Source: Cedecea selenatireducens (lineage in GTDB: Bacteria; Pseudomonadota; Gammaproteobacteria; Enterobacterales; Enterobacteriaceae). Taken from it: a stretch of DNA of 64,000 nucleotides. The translations under genes were made by a program, and so were the position numbers. The DNA lies in NCBI RefSeq assembly GCF_042138895.1, contig NZ_JBHIKW010000001.1, forward strand, positions 124,001-188,000. The letters run 5' to 3'. Below the pieces are notes generated by a model. The model worked only from the letters and a program-made list of their open reading frames with translations, was not told the origin of the DNA and did no database searches. Positions within the stretch are counted from its first letter, which is position 1; the number at the start of each line of letters is the position of its first letter. Shown here one piece after another: positions 15,956-24,276 of this stretch.

Positions 15956-18472
15956 TTAAGCCCGTACGCTTTGGCACAGCAGCCTTAGATTGTCGGTAGC
16001 CGTGGGCAAGGGTTTCGGCAGACTCAGCTCGCACTGGGTTTTCCCGTCCCATACCACGCGCATCGCTTCTCCGGCATTCATTCCGGTTAGCCAAACCTGG
16101 CCGCCATCGTTAACGATCCCAGCCTGATGACCGCCCAACCCCATCACTACTGCACCAAACGGCGGCGTAGTGCCGTCCGCAAGACGGACGGTGACCATCG
16201 CTTTTTCCCCGGCGATAACGCCGAAGCGACGCAGACCGATCGCGCCTTCGGTCAGGGTGCCCTGCACCACCGAGCGCGTAGCCTCAACGTCATCCGCCAG
16301 CTTGTTAACGTCCACGCTAACGCTGCTTCGGTAGTAGCTGCTGATGTCCGACACGACGGCTTTGCCAAACCGGTTAGTCTCGGTAACACCCCCGTATCCC
16401 CGCACCGGAACGCCGCTGACGCCCGAGGTATCGACCATCATTCGCGTTCCCCCCATTGTGCTTACACGGTGTAACGCAACGCCTTCCGTGGTGCCGGTGA
16501 TGCCGCCCTGAGCAGAAAGGCCGACGGAGTGATAGCGGCTACCTTCGTAGCTGGCGTTGACGCTCATTTCCGCGCTATTCCCCTGATGGGTGAAGTAACC
16601 GCTGCCCACCGCATTGCCTCTGCTGCCCGCTCCGGCCTTGACCCGATAGCTGTTATTGCTATCGAGGCGGTCGAAATACCCCACCGTAGTGCTATTACCC
16701 GTGCTGCCCGCCTGGCTGTCGAAATTCAACGTGCTGCTGTTACCCCACGGCAATGACAGGCTGAGATACATGCCGTCATCGCTGGTGTTGTTATAAAGCG
16801 TTCGATAGGCCGACAGATTGAGGCTGACGTTTTTAAAACGCCAGGCATCGAAATAGCGCGATAGGGAGAGGTTGTAACTATCGTTATCCGGGCGGTTCCA
16901 GTAGGTTTGGTGGCTATAGTTCGCATAGGCACTCAGGCCCAGACTGCGGAACTGCTTGTTAAAAGCGATGGTGTACAACTCTTTATTGTTGTTACCAACG
17001 ATGCCGTGATAGCGCACGTTCAGATATTCGCTCATGCTCATAAAATCGCGCTGAGAAAAGCGATAGCCCGCAAAGGTGACCTGGCTGTCGTATTCGTCAA
17101 AACGTTTGGAATAGCTAAGACGCCACGAGCTGCCCGTTTTGGTGTTGTCCCCTGGCAGTTCCGCATGGGACTGAGTGACGTCAAATGAAAGCGCCCCTAA
17201 CGCCAGCAAATCGCGGCCAATCCCTGCCGCCAGCGCGTGATAGTCGTCGGCCAGCAAACTCCCGCCGTACAATGACCAACCGTTATTCACCCCCCAGGAG
17301 AATTCGCCGGTGGCAAACCCCGGCCCCTGGCTATCGTGCCGGTAATCTGAAGGTTTACCCAAGGCGAGTTTGTAACGCACGCTGCCCGGGCGCGTAAGAT
17401 AGGGAATGTTTGCCGTATCCACCTGAAAACTGTGCGAAGTGCCATCCTGCTCCTGAACCTTCACATCCAGCGTGCCTGAAACGGCGGTGTTCAAATCCTG
17501 AATCCGAAACGGCCCTGCGGCGACCGTAGTTTCATGGATAACCCGTCCCTGCTGGCTAACGGTCACTTTAGCGTTGGTTTTTGCCACACCGACGACTTCC
17601 GGCGCGTAACCGCGCAGGTTTGGTGGCAGCATATTGTCATCAGACTCCATGCTGGTTCCGGTGTAGCGGAAACTGTCGAACATGCCGGAATTGAGGTAGT
17701 TCTCACCGAGCATCAGCTTCGATTTTAACGAGGGGATCGCCCGCCAGGCGTAGTAGCGGCTCCACTGCCAGTCACGCTGCGTGTTGTTCATGGCGCCACG
17801 GGTATCGTTGTACTGCCCCTGCCAGTCGGCGCGAAAACGCCAGGCCCCCAGGTTAAATCCCGTGGTTCCGTTGCCGCTGAGCGACTGGACATCCCTGCGG
17901 CTCGCGCCGGTAAAACTCGACGACTGTCCGTTAAGGTTGTAATCAAAAATGCCCCCGGCAATGCCGTCATCCCAGCGAGCAGGCGGATCCCAGTTGTCAG
18001 CGGTATATTCCAGATACGCCTGGGGAATATTCAGGTAGAGCGCGCTTTCGCCTAAATCTGCACGTGCGGTTACCCCCGGCAGGCTCGCGGTATCCAGACA
18101 TTGCCCGTTGTGCCACCACCTGAGATCGCGCAAAGCAGAAGCTTTTAAACCCAGTTGAGCAATGACCTGTGGCGTAAGGCACACCTGGCTGCCCTGAGGA
18201 TCGTTGTCCGGTTTAATAAAGGCTAACGTTTGCTCCGGCAGCTCGGCTTTGTTCAGACGGATAACCATCTGATACTTACCCGGCATGATGTACCCTGCCT
18301 GAGAAAACTGGCTAAGGTCAATGTGTGAACGGTCACTAATATCGAGGACATCCGTATTGAATTCTATTGCCTCTTTCGCGTATCCCTTTGCCCCCGGAAA
18401 AGCCAGCGCTACCACCAGCGCTACAGGACAACGGCGCAGCCCTGCGCCAGCTTGGTATAAAACCTGCCTCAT
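15956..18472 (-). CDS. Fimbrial outer-membrane usher (PapC family)
   Basis: 838-residue outer-membrane usher. A signal peptide precedes the N-terminal chaperone-binding domain (IEFNTDVLDI near residue 37), a large beta-barrel with plug (about 150-670, including GPFRIQDL and GTLDVKVQEQDG), and C-terminal domains with PPFGAVVMG and terminal cysteines in TQCEL and RLLCQ. The ATG at 18472 overlaps the upstream TGA by one base, so translation is probably coupled. Length is in the normal range of ~800-880. Confidence 0.95.
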   Translation of the reverse strand: MRQVLYQAGAGLRRCPVALVVALAFPGAKGYAKEAIEFNTDVLDISDRSHIDLSQFSQAGYIMPGKYQMVIRLNKAELPEQTLAFIKPDNDPQGSQVCLTPQVIAQLGLKASALRDLRWWHNGQCLDTASLPGVTARADLGESALYLNIPQAYLEYTADNWDPPARWDDGIAGGIFDYNLNGQSSSFTGASRRDVQSLSGNGTTGFNLGAWRFRADWQGQYNDTRGAMNNTQRDWQWSRYYAWRAIPSLKSKLMLGENYLNSGMFDSFRYTGTSMESDDNMLPPNLRGYAPEVVGVAKTNAKVTVSQQGRVIHETTVAAGPFRIQDLNTAVSGTLDVKVQEQDGTSHSFQVDTANIPYLTRPGSVRYKLALGKPSDYRHDSQGPGFATGEFSWGVNNGWSLYGGSLLADDYHALAAGIGRDLLALGALSFDVTQSHAELPGDNTKTGSSWRLSYSKRFDEYDSQVTFAGYRFSQRDFMSMSEYLNVRYHGIVGNNNKELYTIAFNKQFRSLGLSAYANYSHQTYWNRPDNDSYNLSLSRYFDAWRFKNVSLNLSAYRTLYNNTSDDGMYLSLSLPWGNSSTLNFDSQAGSTGNSTTVGYFDRLDSNNSYRVKAGAGSRGNAVGSGYFTHQGNSAEMSVNASYEGSRYHSVGLSAQGGITGTTEGVALHRVSTMGGTRMMVDTSGVSGVPVRGYGGVTETNRFGKAVVSDISSYYRSSVSVDVNKLADDVEATRSVVQGTLTEGAIGLRRFGVIAGEKAMVTVRLADGTTPPFGAVVMGLGGHQAGIVNDGGQVWLTGMNAGEAMRVVWDGKTQCELSLPKPLPTATDNLRLLCQSVRA

Positions 18473-19029
18473 CAAAAATAATCCAGTTTAAAACGCACGG
18501 TAGTGGAGTAAGCCCCGGCCCGTAGTTTTTGATGGTTGCCCACCAAACGTAGTGAATAATCAAGGCGCATGGCGCCAGGCTGCAGCAAGCCCGCCTGCGA
18601 AGCAATGCCGGGCTGCATACGGTTTCCTGTTGCATCAGAAATCTCTAACCCGATACCTCGAGCGCCACCGTGGAGGGCAAACAGCTCGCCGTCGGTAACG
18701 GGACCATCAAAGGTCACCATGAAATGCGACCAGTCCTGCTGGTTAGGAATCAGCTGCTCAAAGGCACAATTTTCCAGATGAATACTGAATGGCTTAGAAG
18801 GGCCAGCACCGTCACGAATCACTTGTTCCAGTGGGATAGTAATCAGATCAATCGCCTGCTCCCGACTGGCCACGGCGATCGCGCAAGGCGTGTCGATGAT
18901 CGAACCCTGCATGCTTACCTTTCCATGTCCCTGATCCGCCGCATTCTTCGCCAGCGCGCCTGGAGAGGCCGGGGATAGCACAAGCCACACAAACAGGGAG
19001 GGCACTACAAACGAAGCACTGCTATTCAT
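18472..19029 (-). CDS. PapH/MrpB-like minor fimbrial subunit
   Basis: 185-residue exported pilin-like protein with DQGHGKVSMQGSIIDTPCAI, a segment shared with PapH-type subunits and with the major pilin next door. PapH-type proteins cap assembly at the base of the fibre and anchor it; position between major subunit and usher supports that role here. The C-terminal strand is TVRFKLDYF. One Cys pair (DTPCAI and ENCAFE) is present. Confidence 0.83.
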   Translation of the reverse strand: MNSSASFVVPSLFVWLVLSPASPGALAKNAADQGHGKVSMQGSIIDTPCAIAVASREQAIDLITIPLEQVIRDGAGPSKPFSIHLENCAFEQLIPNQQDWSHFMVTFDGPVTDGELFALHGGARGIGLEISDATGNRMQPGIASQAGLLQPGAMRLDYSLRLVGNHQKLRAGAYSTTVRFKLDYF

Positions 19030-19055
19030 AGGTATCTCACAAACGAAAACCGTAT

Positions 19056-19077
19056 AGAAAAACGCAGGAGGCCTGCT
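19056..19077 (-). terminator. Attenuator-like hairpin after the major fimbrial subunit
   Basis: On the minus strand GCAGG-CCT-CCTGC (19064-19076) is followed by GTTTTTCT. It lies between the major subunit gene and the PapH-like gene, where partial termination would give excess major pilin. Confidence 0.6.
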
Positions 19078-19083
19078 GCTTGC

Positions 19084-19620
19084 TTACTGATAGGCCAACG
19101 TAAAATTGGCAACCGAGGTGAAGGATCCCGGCACGACCGCTGTGCTCCCGCCGTTTCCTTTGAGGTAGGCAGAGTAAGTTAGCGTGTTATCACCCTGCTG
19201 TGTTTTTGTCGCGGAGCTGGCGGTACCAAGCGGAATGTTGGTACCCTCATCGTTGGTAATACCGATAGCCGCCCCGCTGGCGCTGCTGCCGACAATAGCC
19301 AAATAGCCGGGCTGAGCGCTAGATTCCGGTCCTGTGAAAGTAATGGTGACGGTTTTATCCGTAAGCCCCGAGAGATCGCAGCTTTCCAGTTTGATATCAA
19401 ACGGACGTGGGTTGGACTTCCCGCCGTTGAGCAGAGATTTATTGGAGATTTCACCCAAATCGACGGTCTGCTCAATGGTTTCAGGGGTAATTGAACATGG
19501 GGCATCAATAATACTGCCGGTAAACTTAACCGTGCCGTGGCCCTGATCGCTTGCCTGTGCCTGGCCTGCCAGTACGGCAGCCCCCATACCAAAGGCCCAA
19601 ACCAATTTGGTTAATTGCAT
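19084..19620 (-). CDS. Major fimbrial subunit (PapA/MrpA-like pilin)
   Basis: 178-residue exported structural pilin. Signal peptide MQLTKLVWAFGMGAAVLAGQAQA, mature N-terminus DQGHGTVKFTGSIIDAPCSI with the N-terminal donor strand, second Cys in LESCDLSG, and C-terminal strand FTLAYQ. First gene of the nine-gene leftward operon. Its sequence is closest in style to MR/P-type pilins. A promoter must lie in 19621-19860; no invertible repeat pair marking phase variation was seen there. Confidence 0.92.
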   Translation of the reverse strand: MQLTKLVWAFGMGAAVLAGQAQASDQGHGTVKFTGSIIDAPCSITPETIEQTVDLGEISNKSLLNGGKSNPRPFDIKLESCDLSGLTDKTVTITFTGPESSAQPGYLAIVGSSASGAAIGITNDEGTNIPLGTASSATKTQQGDNTLTYSAYLKGNGGSTAVVPGSFTSVANFTLAYQ

Positions 19621-19860
19621 TTACTCATTCCTTTATAAGTTTCTTACTAGCGTTCTTCACAAGAGCCTCGTTACCACGACTGCGCAACGGGAATAATCTA
19701 ATTTACGCTAGTGCTTTAATCACTGATATCAAAAACCGCCTCAACCCCACCAACGAGCGAAATATATAAAAAGCGTTTTTTAGAAGAAAGTCCCTGGGGG
19801 GTTCTATACGATTTAGCACATTGTTAAATCATCTACTAAATCGACACTCGGAACTAAATA
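19621..19860. promoter_or_regulatory. Divergent promoter region, fimbrial operon and coiled-coil gene
   Basis: 240 bp separating the major pilin gene from the rightward coiled-coil gene. AT-rich near both ends with a short G-run at about 19795-19801. No clear promoter hexamers or inverted repeats that I can defend. Confidence 0.4.
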
Positions 19861-21069
19861 ATGTCTAACTCATTAAGCATACGCGACCAAAACAGCTTTA
19901 TTTCAGCCTATAAAAACTTACTTAACGACAGTGACAATCGCATTCATAAAGGTGATGTCAACACGCTGAACAGAATCCTCAATAAATGCGATAAAGTTGA
20001 GGTCGGCCAGCTGCTAATGACAAAAATGGAATCATATCCAAAAGACCCTGTCGCGTTGAAAGATACTTTCAGCAAGTTATTTGACAAGCTTGAAGCACAG
20101 GACTCCAAAATGCATGACAAGAAAGAAGAGAAGCTTAAACACATTCAACAGAAGCTTGCTCCGGTCGTGCAGGACATTCACAAAAATGAAATAAATGCTC
20201 ACAATGCAAAAATAAACGGCGAGATTAAAGATCTTGCCAATGGTCTCCAGCTCATTTCAAAAAATATTTATCATGAAAAAAATGAGATCACCACACTTCA
20301 GGGAAATATTGACAACGCTGAAGCGCAAATTAAAAAGCTGCATAATGAGATTAAGCCTCTGGCCGATGCGTTAAAGAATACCTCACCGAAAGACTTTGCG
20401 GCCAAAGATGCCGAGCGCTTAAAAAATACTGAAGCAAAAATCAGTCAACTCGTGGCCAAACAAAATGCCGAAATCAGTACATTAAATAAAAAAATTGCCG
20501 CGCATGAAAATAGTCGTGCGGTGCTACTCGATTTTGCAAGAAAGCACGGTGTAAGCAGTGCCGAGCAGGATCTTAAAAAAGCTGAGGATGGCTATATTTA
20601 TGATAAGCGAGATACGGGGTTTGGCACCACCAGTTGGAAGGATCATCTGGGCAGCGATAAATATGCCATCAAGAACTTCGGTTACGATTTAAAAGAAGGC
20701 CGCCGTCAATATTCTGACCTCATTAAAGTGCCTAATCATGAGGGCAAACAGTGGCAAAAACTGATGCAGAACTTCGATAACGCGCCAAAAAACATTAAGG
20801 CTCTGCAAAGGGAAATATCGCAGCTTAATAATGAATATAAAAGAGATATCAATCAGGTTAAGCTTGAAAACCGCCTTTCTGCCAAACTGGAGATTGAGCA
20901 GAGAATTAATTCTAAACAAGAAACCATTCGCTCATTAGAAAAGAATAAGGAAATTGCATCAGGCGAAATCAAATCATCCTATGACTATATATCTGTGCTA
21001 GAAGCCAGGAAGAGCCCGCTCATAGCGAAAATGGACGAGCTTAAGTCCCATATAAAACAAGACAGCTAA
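19861..21069 (+). CDS. Coiled-coil protein of unknown function, candidate type III effector
   Basis: 402-residue protein, almost wholly helical, rich in Lys, Asn, Glu and Ile. Heptad-like coiled-coil stretches lie at about 75-135, 140-185, 190-225 and 310-400; a less repetitive segment at about 235-310 contains DTGFGTTSWKDHLGSDKY. No signal peptide and no membrane segment; the first 30 residues are polar with Ser and Asn, as in type III substrates. The coding DNA is markedly more AT-rich than the fimbrial operon beside it, suggesting separate acquisition. It has its own terminator. I do not recognise the family; effector status is inference from location, composition and layout. Confidence 0.7.
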   Translation: MSNSLSIRDQNSFISAYKNLLNDSDNRIHKGDVNTLNRILNKCDKVEVGQLLMTKMESYPKDPVALKDTFSKLFDKLEAQDSKMHDKKEEKLKHIQQKLAPVVQDIHKNEINAHNAKINGEIKDLANGLQLISKNIYHEKNEITTLQGNIDNAEAQIKKLHNEIKPLADALKNTSPKDFAAKDAERLKNTEAKISQLVAKQNAEISTLNKKIAAHENSRAVLLDFARKHGVSSAEQDLKKAEDGYIYDKRDTGFGTTSWKDHLGSDKYAIKNFGYDLKEGRRQYSDLIKVPNHEGKQWQKLMQNFDNAPKNIKALQREISQLNNEYKRDINQVKLENRLSAKLEIEQRINSKQETIRSLEKNKEIASGEIKSSYDYISVLEARKSPLIAKMDELKSHIKQDS

Positions 21070-21094
21070 GTCATTCTATTTCTCAGAAGCTAAA

Positions 21095-21120
21095 ATCCAC
21101 GCTCCGGCGTGGATTTTTGT
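21095..21120 (+). terminator. Intrinsic terminator, probably bidirectional
   Basis: ATCCACGC-TCCG-GCGTGGAT followed by TTTTGT on the plus strand, with AAAA before it serving the convergent permease gene. Confidence 0.85.
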
Positions 21121-21133
21121 TTTCAGCACAAGA

Positions 21134-22570
21134 TCAGCGAGCCGAACTATTAGGGTAAACCGTCGCCGCCGGCAAAACGCGTTTATCCAGGCGGTGCAGG
21201 CCATAATAGAGAATCGCGGTAGCAAACCAGCCGATAATCCACGACACGTCGTTGCCGTCGAACAGCCACGTCAGCGAGCCGTGGAAGAGCGGGTTTTCGA
21301 TAAACGGCAGCTGAATCAGTACCCCGACGATATACACACCAATACCAAACAGGTTCCAGCGGCCATAGCGTTTATCGGCATCAAACAGCGCGGGAATATC
21401 AACGGCGCGGCACGAAATAAGATAGTAATCGGTCAGGCCAATCGCGCTCCAGGGCACAAAGAAAGCCAGTAAGAACAGCAGGAAGTGGGTGAAATGTTTC
21501 AGGAATGCGGGTTCGCTCAGCAGCGCAATGATGCACGAGGCAGCCACCATCAGCACCACAAACAGAATGCGATTTTTTTGGCTGAGGGTAACCTGTTTGC
21601 GAAAGCCGGAAACAATGGTCGTCAGTGACATAAAGCTGCCGTAGGCGTTCAGCGTGGTGAAGGTGATTTTGCCGAAGCAGATCGCGAAATAAATCAGCAT
21701 CGCCATGGTTTCGGTTTTGCCCAGCCCCACAATGTAGCCAACCTCGTGGCCGGAAAACGCGCTCCCGGCAATGGCGGCGGTGATAACGCCCAGCGTCATG
21801 GATGCCTGAGTCCCCAGCACGGTGCCGCTAAACACCGAGAAGAACACTTTCGGCCCCGAGACGTTTCGCGGCAGATAGCGTGAATAATCGGAAACGTAGG
21901 GGCAAAAGGCGATTTGCCAGGAGGAAGACAGCGACACCGCCAGCAAAAACATCGGCATCGAGAAATGGTTATTTTGCATAATAGCCGTGAGATCGGTATT
22001 GAGCAGCAGCGAACCAAACAGCCAGGCAAAAGCCAACACGCCGACAATACTGGCGACCTTGCCAAGCTTATGGATCACGCGATAGCCGAGCACCGCAATC
22101 ACGATGATAATCGCGCTGAACAGGATCATCCCGCTGGCGTCACTTATCGACAGCAGACGGGCCATCGCCTGCCCCGCCAGCACCGTCCCGCTCGCGGAAA
22201 AACCAATGTACATGATGCACACCAGCACCAGCGGTATCACCGCGCCGTAAACGCCAAACTGTGCGCGGGTGATAATCATCTGCGGTAAGCCAAGCCGTGG
22301 CCCCTGCAAAGCGTGGAAAGACATGATCGATGCGCCCAGAATCTGCCCGACGAATAGCCCCACCAGCGACCAGACCACATCCCCGCCCAGAACAACGGCC
22401 AGCGCGCCGGTGACAATCGCGGTTATCTGCAAATTACCGCCGAACCAGAGGGTAAACTGGCTGAAAGGATGCCCATGACGTTCGCCGTCGGGGATGTAAT
22501 CGATAGAACGGGACTCGGTCAAACGCGAGCCTTTCCTGGACTGTTCTTCTGCGGATGAAAATGAAGACAT
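21134..22570 (-). CDS. NCS1-family permease, predicted member of the HutC regulon
   Basis: 478-residue inner-membrane transporter of the nucleobase:cation symporter-1 family (CodB-like), with about 12 membrane segments and the N-terminal signature FTLWFGGNLQITAIVTGA and GQILGASIMSFHALQGPRLGLPQM. The ATG at 22570 (MSSFSSAEEQ) is chosen for the GAGG sequence before it. An HutC-type palindrome lies 60 bp upstream, identical over 19 bases to the one before hutU. I infer transport of urocanate or a related imidazole or hydantoin compound, not cytosine; no cytosine deaminase gene is nearby. Confidence 0.87.
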   Translation of the reverse strand: MSSFSSAEEQSRKGSRLTESRSIDYIPDGERHGHPFSQFTLWFGGNLQITAIVTGALAVVLGGDVVWSLVGLFVGQILGASIMSFHALQGPRLGLPQMIITRAQFGVYGAVIPLVLVCIMYIGFSASGTVLAGQAMARLLSISDASGMILFSAIIIVIAVLGYRVIHKLGKVASIVGVLAFAWLFGSLLLNTDLTAIMQNNHFSMPMFLLAVSLSSSWQIAFCPYVSDYSRYLPRNVSGPKVFFSVFSGTVLGTQASMTLGVITAAIAGSAFSGHEVGYIVGLGKTETMAMLIYFAICFGKITFTTLNAYGSFMSLTTIVSGFRKQVTLSQKNRILFVVLMVAASCIIALLSEPAFLKHFTHFLLFLLAFFVPWSAIGLTDYYLISCRAVDIPALFDADKRYGRWNLFGIGVYIVGVLIQLPFIENPLFHGSLTWLFDGNDVSWIIGWFATAILYYGLHRLDKRVLPAATVYPNSSAR

Positions 22571-22631
22571 AACAACCTCGCTAAAGCTGATTAAACGCCG
22601 GAAAACCCACCACACATCAAATGACCACTCA

Positions 22632-22641
22632 TGTATATACA
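22632..22641. promoter_or_regulatory. HutC operator upstream of the NCS1 permease
   Basis: The palindrome TGTATATACA sits within TCATGTATATACAAGCAAA, which occurs identically upstream of hutU. HutC-type GntR repressors bind TGTA-N2-TACA sites and are released by urocanate in known systems. Confidence 0.8.
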
Positions 22642-22833
22642 AGCAAAAAACGCATTCCACACCCTGCTGATAATGAATTTGCGAACTAAGTTGTAGATTT
22701 TATGTAACCAAATTGATGTGCAGATGTACCAATATGAAAAACTGATGGCTGCTGCGGCGAGGAGTAAATCAGGATGAACGTTGCAGGGACGGTCAACGTT
22801 TGGGCCGCGGAAAATTAAGGCGTAAATTCATGC

Positions 22834-22868
22834 CATAAGAAACCCACGCTGACGGTGGGTTTCTTATG
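22834..22868 (-). terminator. Intrinsic terminator of the DUF6515-like gene
   Basis: A 14 bp perfect inverted repeat (22834-22847 with 22855-22868) containing AAACCCAC/GTGGGTTT lies just after the stop codon of the leftward gene. Confidence 0.8.
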
Positions 22869-22876
22869 CTGTTGAT

Positions 22877-23278
22877 TTACAGCCCGGCGGGGCGCGGCAC
22901 CTCGAAATAGTTACCGTTAATATCCTTCTGGTAATAGCTGCCGTTACGCACGTAATAACGCTTGCCGTTGTAATCCAGAACGCTGATGCCGCCCCCTGGG
23001 CTTGACGGCGTTTCAACCCGAATGTACTCCGCACCCTGACGCTGGTAATAAATACCGTTGACCACGTAATAGGTCAGCCCGCCGACGATAATGGCCGTTG
23101 CCAGCCCCGGCAGCACGGTCAGACGCGGTCCCGGATAGAAGTAATGCGGCCCGGCGTAATAACGAGGACCAGACCAGAACCCCGGCCCATGACCGAACCA
23201 GGGGCCAGGGCGTGCCTGCGCCAGCGACGGGACAATCATCAGCGCAGACATTGCCAAAATAGACAGAGACTTTTTCAT
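22877..23278 (-). CDS. Exported Gly/Tyr/Pro-rich protein (DUF6515-like)
   Basis: 133-residue envelope protein. The signal peptide MKKSLSILAMSALMIVPSLAQA is followed by a Gly/Pro/Tyr/His-rich segment (PWFGHGPGFWSG type), a hydrophobic stretch at about 60-75, and a C-terminal part with repeated YY motifs (NGIYYQRQG, GKRYYVRNGSYYQK) resembling short SH3-like beta units. ATG at 23278 is preferred to a GTG at 23287 because AGGAG lies 8 bases before it. Function unknown; similar small proteins are common in proteobacteria. Confidence 0.75.
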   Translation of the reverse strand: MKKSLSILAMSALMIVPSLAQARPGPWFGHGPGFWSGPRYYAGPHYFYPGPRLTVLPGLATAIIVGGLTYYVVNGIYYQRQGAEYIRVETPSSPGGGISVLDYNGKRYYVRNGSYYQKDINGNYFEVPRPAGL

Positions 23279-23432
23279 CTTAAACACTCCTGACCTGCGG
23301 CTGAACGCGAGCTTTGGCCCGCTTTATGTCGATTATAATCCCGCGCCCAGGGGCATTACCGTAGGGGAATGGTAAATCCCTGAAATCTCCACAATCCCGC
23401 GTCTGGCACCTTTATTTATCCTTAGATGTAAA

Positions 23433-23455
23433 AAATCCACGCAAAGCGTGGATTT
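23433..23455 (-). terminator. Intrinsic terminator of the carbonic anhydrase gene
   Basis: AAATCCACGC-AAA-GCGTGGATTT; on the minus strand it is followed by TTTAC after a run of T. It lies 30 bp past the stop codon. Confidence 0.8.
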
Positions 23456-23483
23456 ATTTGTCTGCAAGAATGCTGGCGTTATT

Positions 23484-24119
23484 TTATTCGAAACAAACGT
23501 CAGGATTATCCGCCAGAGAAACAAAGGTCTTGCTGTTTTTATCCAGCGTGCGAATTTCGCCGCTTTCGATGTCGTAAACCCAGCCGTGCAGACGCAGGCC
23601 GTTATTACGCAGGCCAACGGCCACGGAAGGATGCGTTTTAATGTTGTTCAGCTGCGCGATGACGTTTTCTTCTACCATGGCGTTGACCTTGTCGGTCTCG
23701 TTATCCCAGGTTTTCTTTTCGACTACCGCTTTTGCCGCATCGGAATAGTGCAGCCAGTGGGCCACGGCAGGCATCGGGTCCAGACACTGGCAGGAGGCAA
23801 TGGCTTTCATCGCGCCGCAGTTAGAGTGCCCGCAAATCACAATATCCGTCACGCCAAGCGCCACAACCGCATATTCGATGGTAGCAGACACCCCGCCCGG
23901 CTCCGGGCCAAAGGAAGGCACGATGTTACCGGCATTACGAATAACGAAGAGCTGCCCCGGCTCCTGCTGGGTAACCAGCTCCGGCACCAGGCGGCTGTCG
24001 GAACAGGAAATAAAAAGCGCTTTAGGATTTTGGCTGGACGCCAGGCTGCGAAAGAGCTCTTTGCGCTGCGGAAAAATCTCTTTCTGGAAGTTAAGGAAAC
24101 CTTCGATGATATGTTGCAT
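23484..24119 (-). CDS. can: Beta-class carbonic anhydrase
   Basis: 211-residue zinc enzyme interconverting CO2 and bicarbonate in the cytoplasm. Zinc ligands are Cys39 (in ISCSDSRL), His98 and Cys101 (in GHSNCGAM), with the Asp41/Arg43 dyad that gates the fourth ligand. Length fits CynT/Can (about 219). No cyn genes adjoin, so the housekeeping Can role is more likely than a cyanate operon role. Single gene flanked by terminators. Confidence 0.93.
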   Translation of the reverse strand: MQHIIEGFLNFQKEIFPQRKELFRSLASSQNPKALFISCSDSRLVPELVTQQEPGQLFVIRNAGNIVPSFGPEPGGVSATIEYAVVALGVTDIVICGHSNCGAMKAIASCQCLDPMPAVAHWLHYSDAAKAVVEKKTWDNETDKVNAMVEENVIAQLNNIKTHPSVAVGLRNNGLRLHGWVYDIESGEIRTLDKNSKTFVSLADNPDVCFE

Positions 24120-24224
24120 AGCACATTCTCTTGTTCTGTAGTGACCACGATATGATAGAGATCACATTGAGTTAGTCCAGTCCCAACGCGCCAAAAGGGC
24201 ATTTTTCTTACCTTGTTAGTCAGC

Positions 24225-24250
24225 AAAAAAGCCCATGCATTTCATGGGCC
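24225..24250 (-). terminator. Intrinsic terminator of the Cif-like gene
   Basis: GCCCATG (24231-24237) pairs with CATGGGC (24243-24249); on the minus strand the stem is followed by six T residues. Confidence 0.85.
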
Positions 24251-24276
24251 TTCTCGGCACTGCACCAGGCAAATCC

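Noticed and set aside
21134..22570. codB cytosine permease
   Set aside because: NCS1 family fits, but no codA partner exists nearby and the HutC operator argues for another substrate.
21095..23455. Shared ATCCACGC/GCGTGGAT stems at 21095 and 23435 as a repeat family
   Set aside because: Both are ordinary intrinsic terminators; short similar stems are expected by chance.
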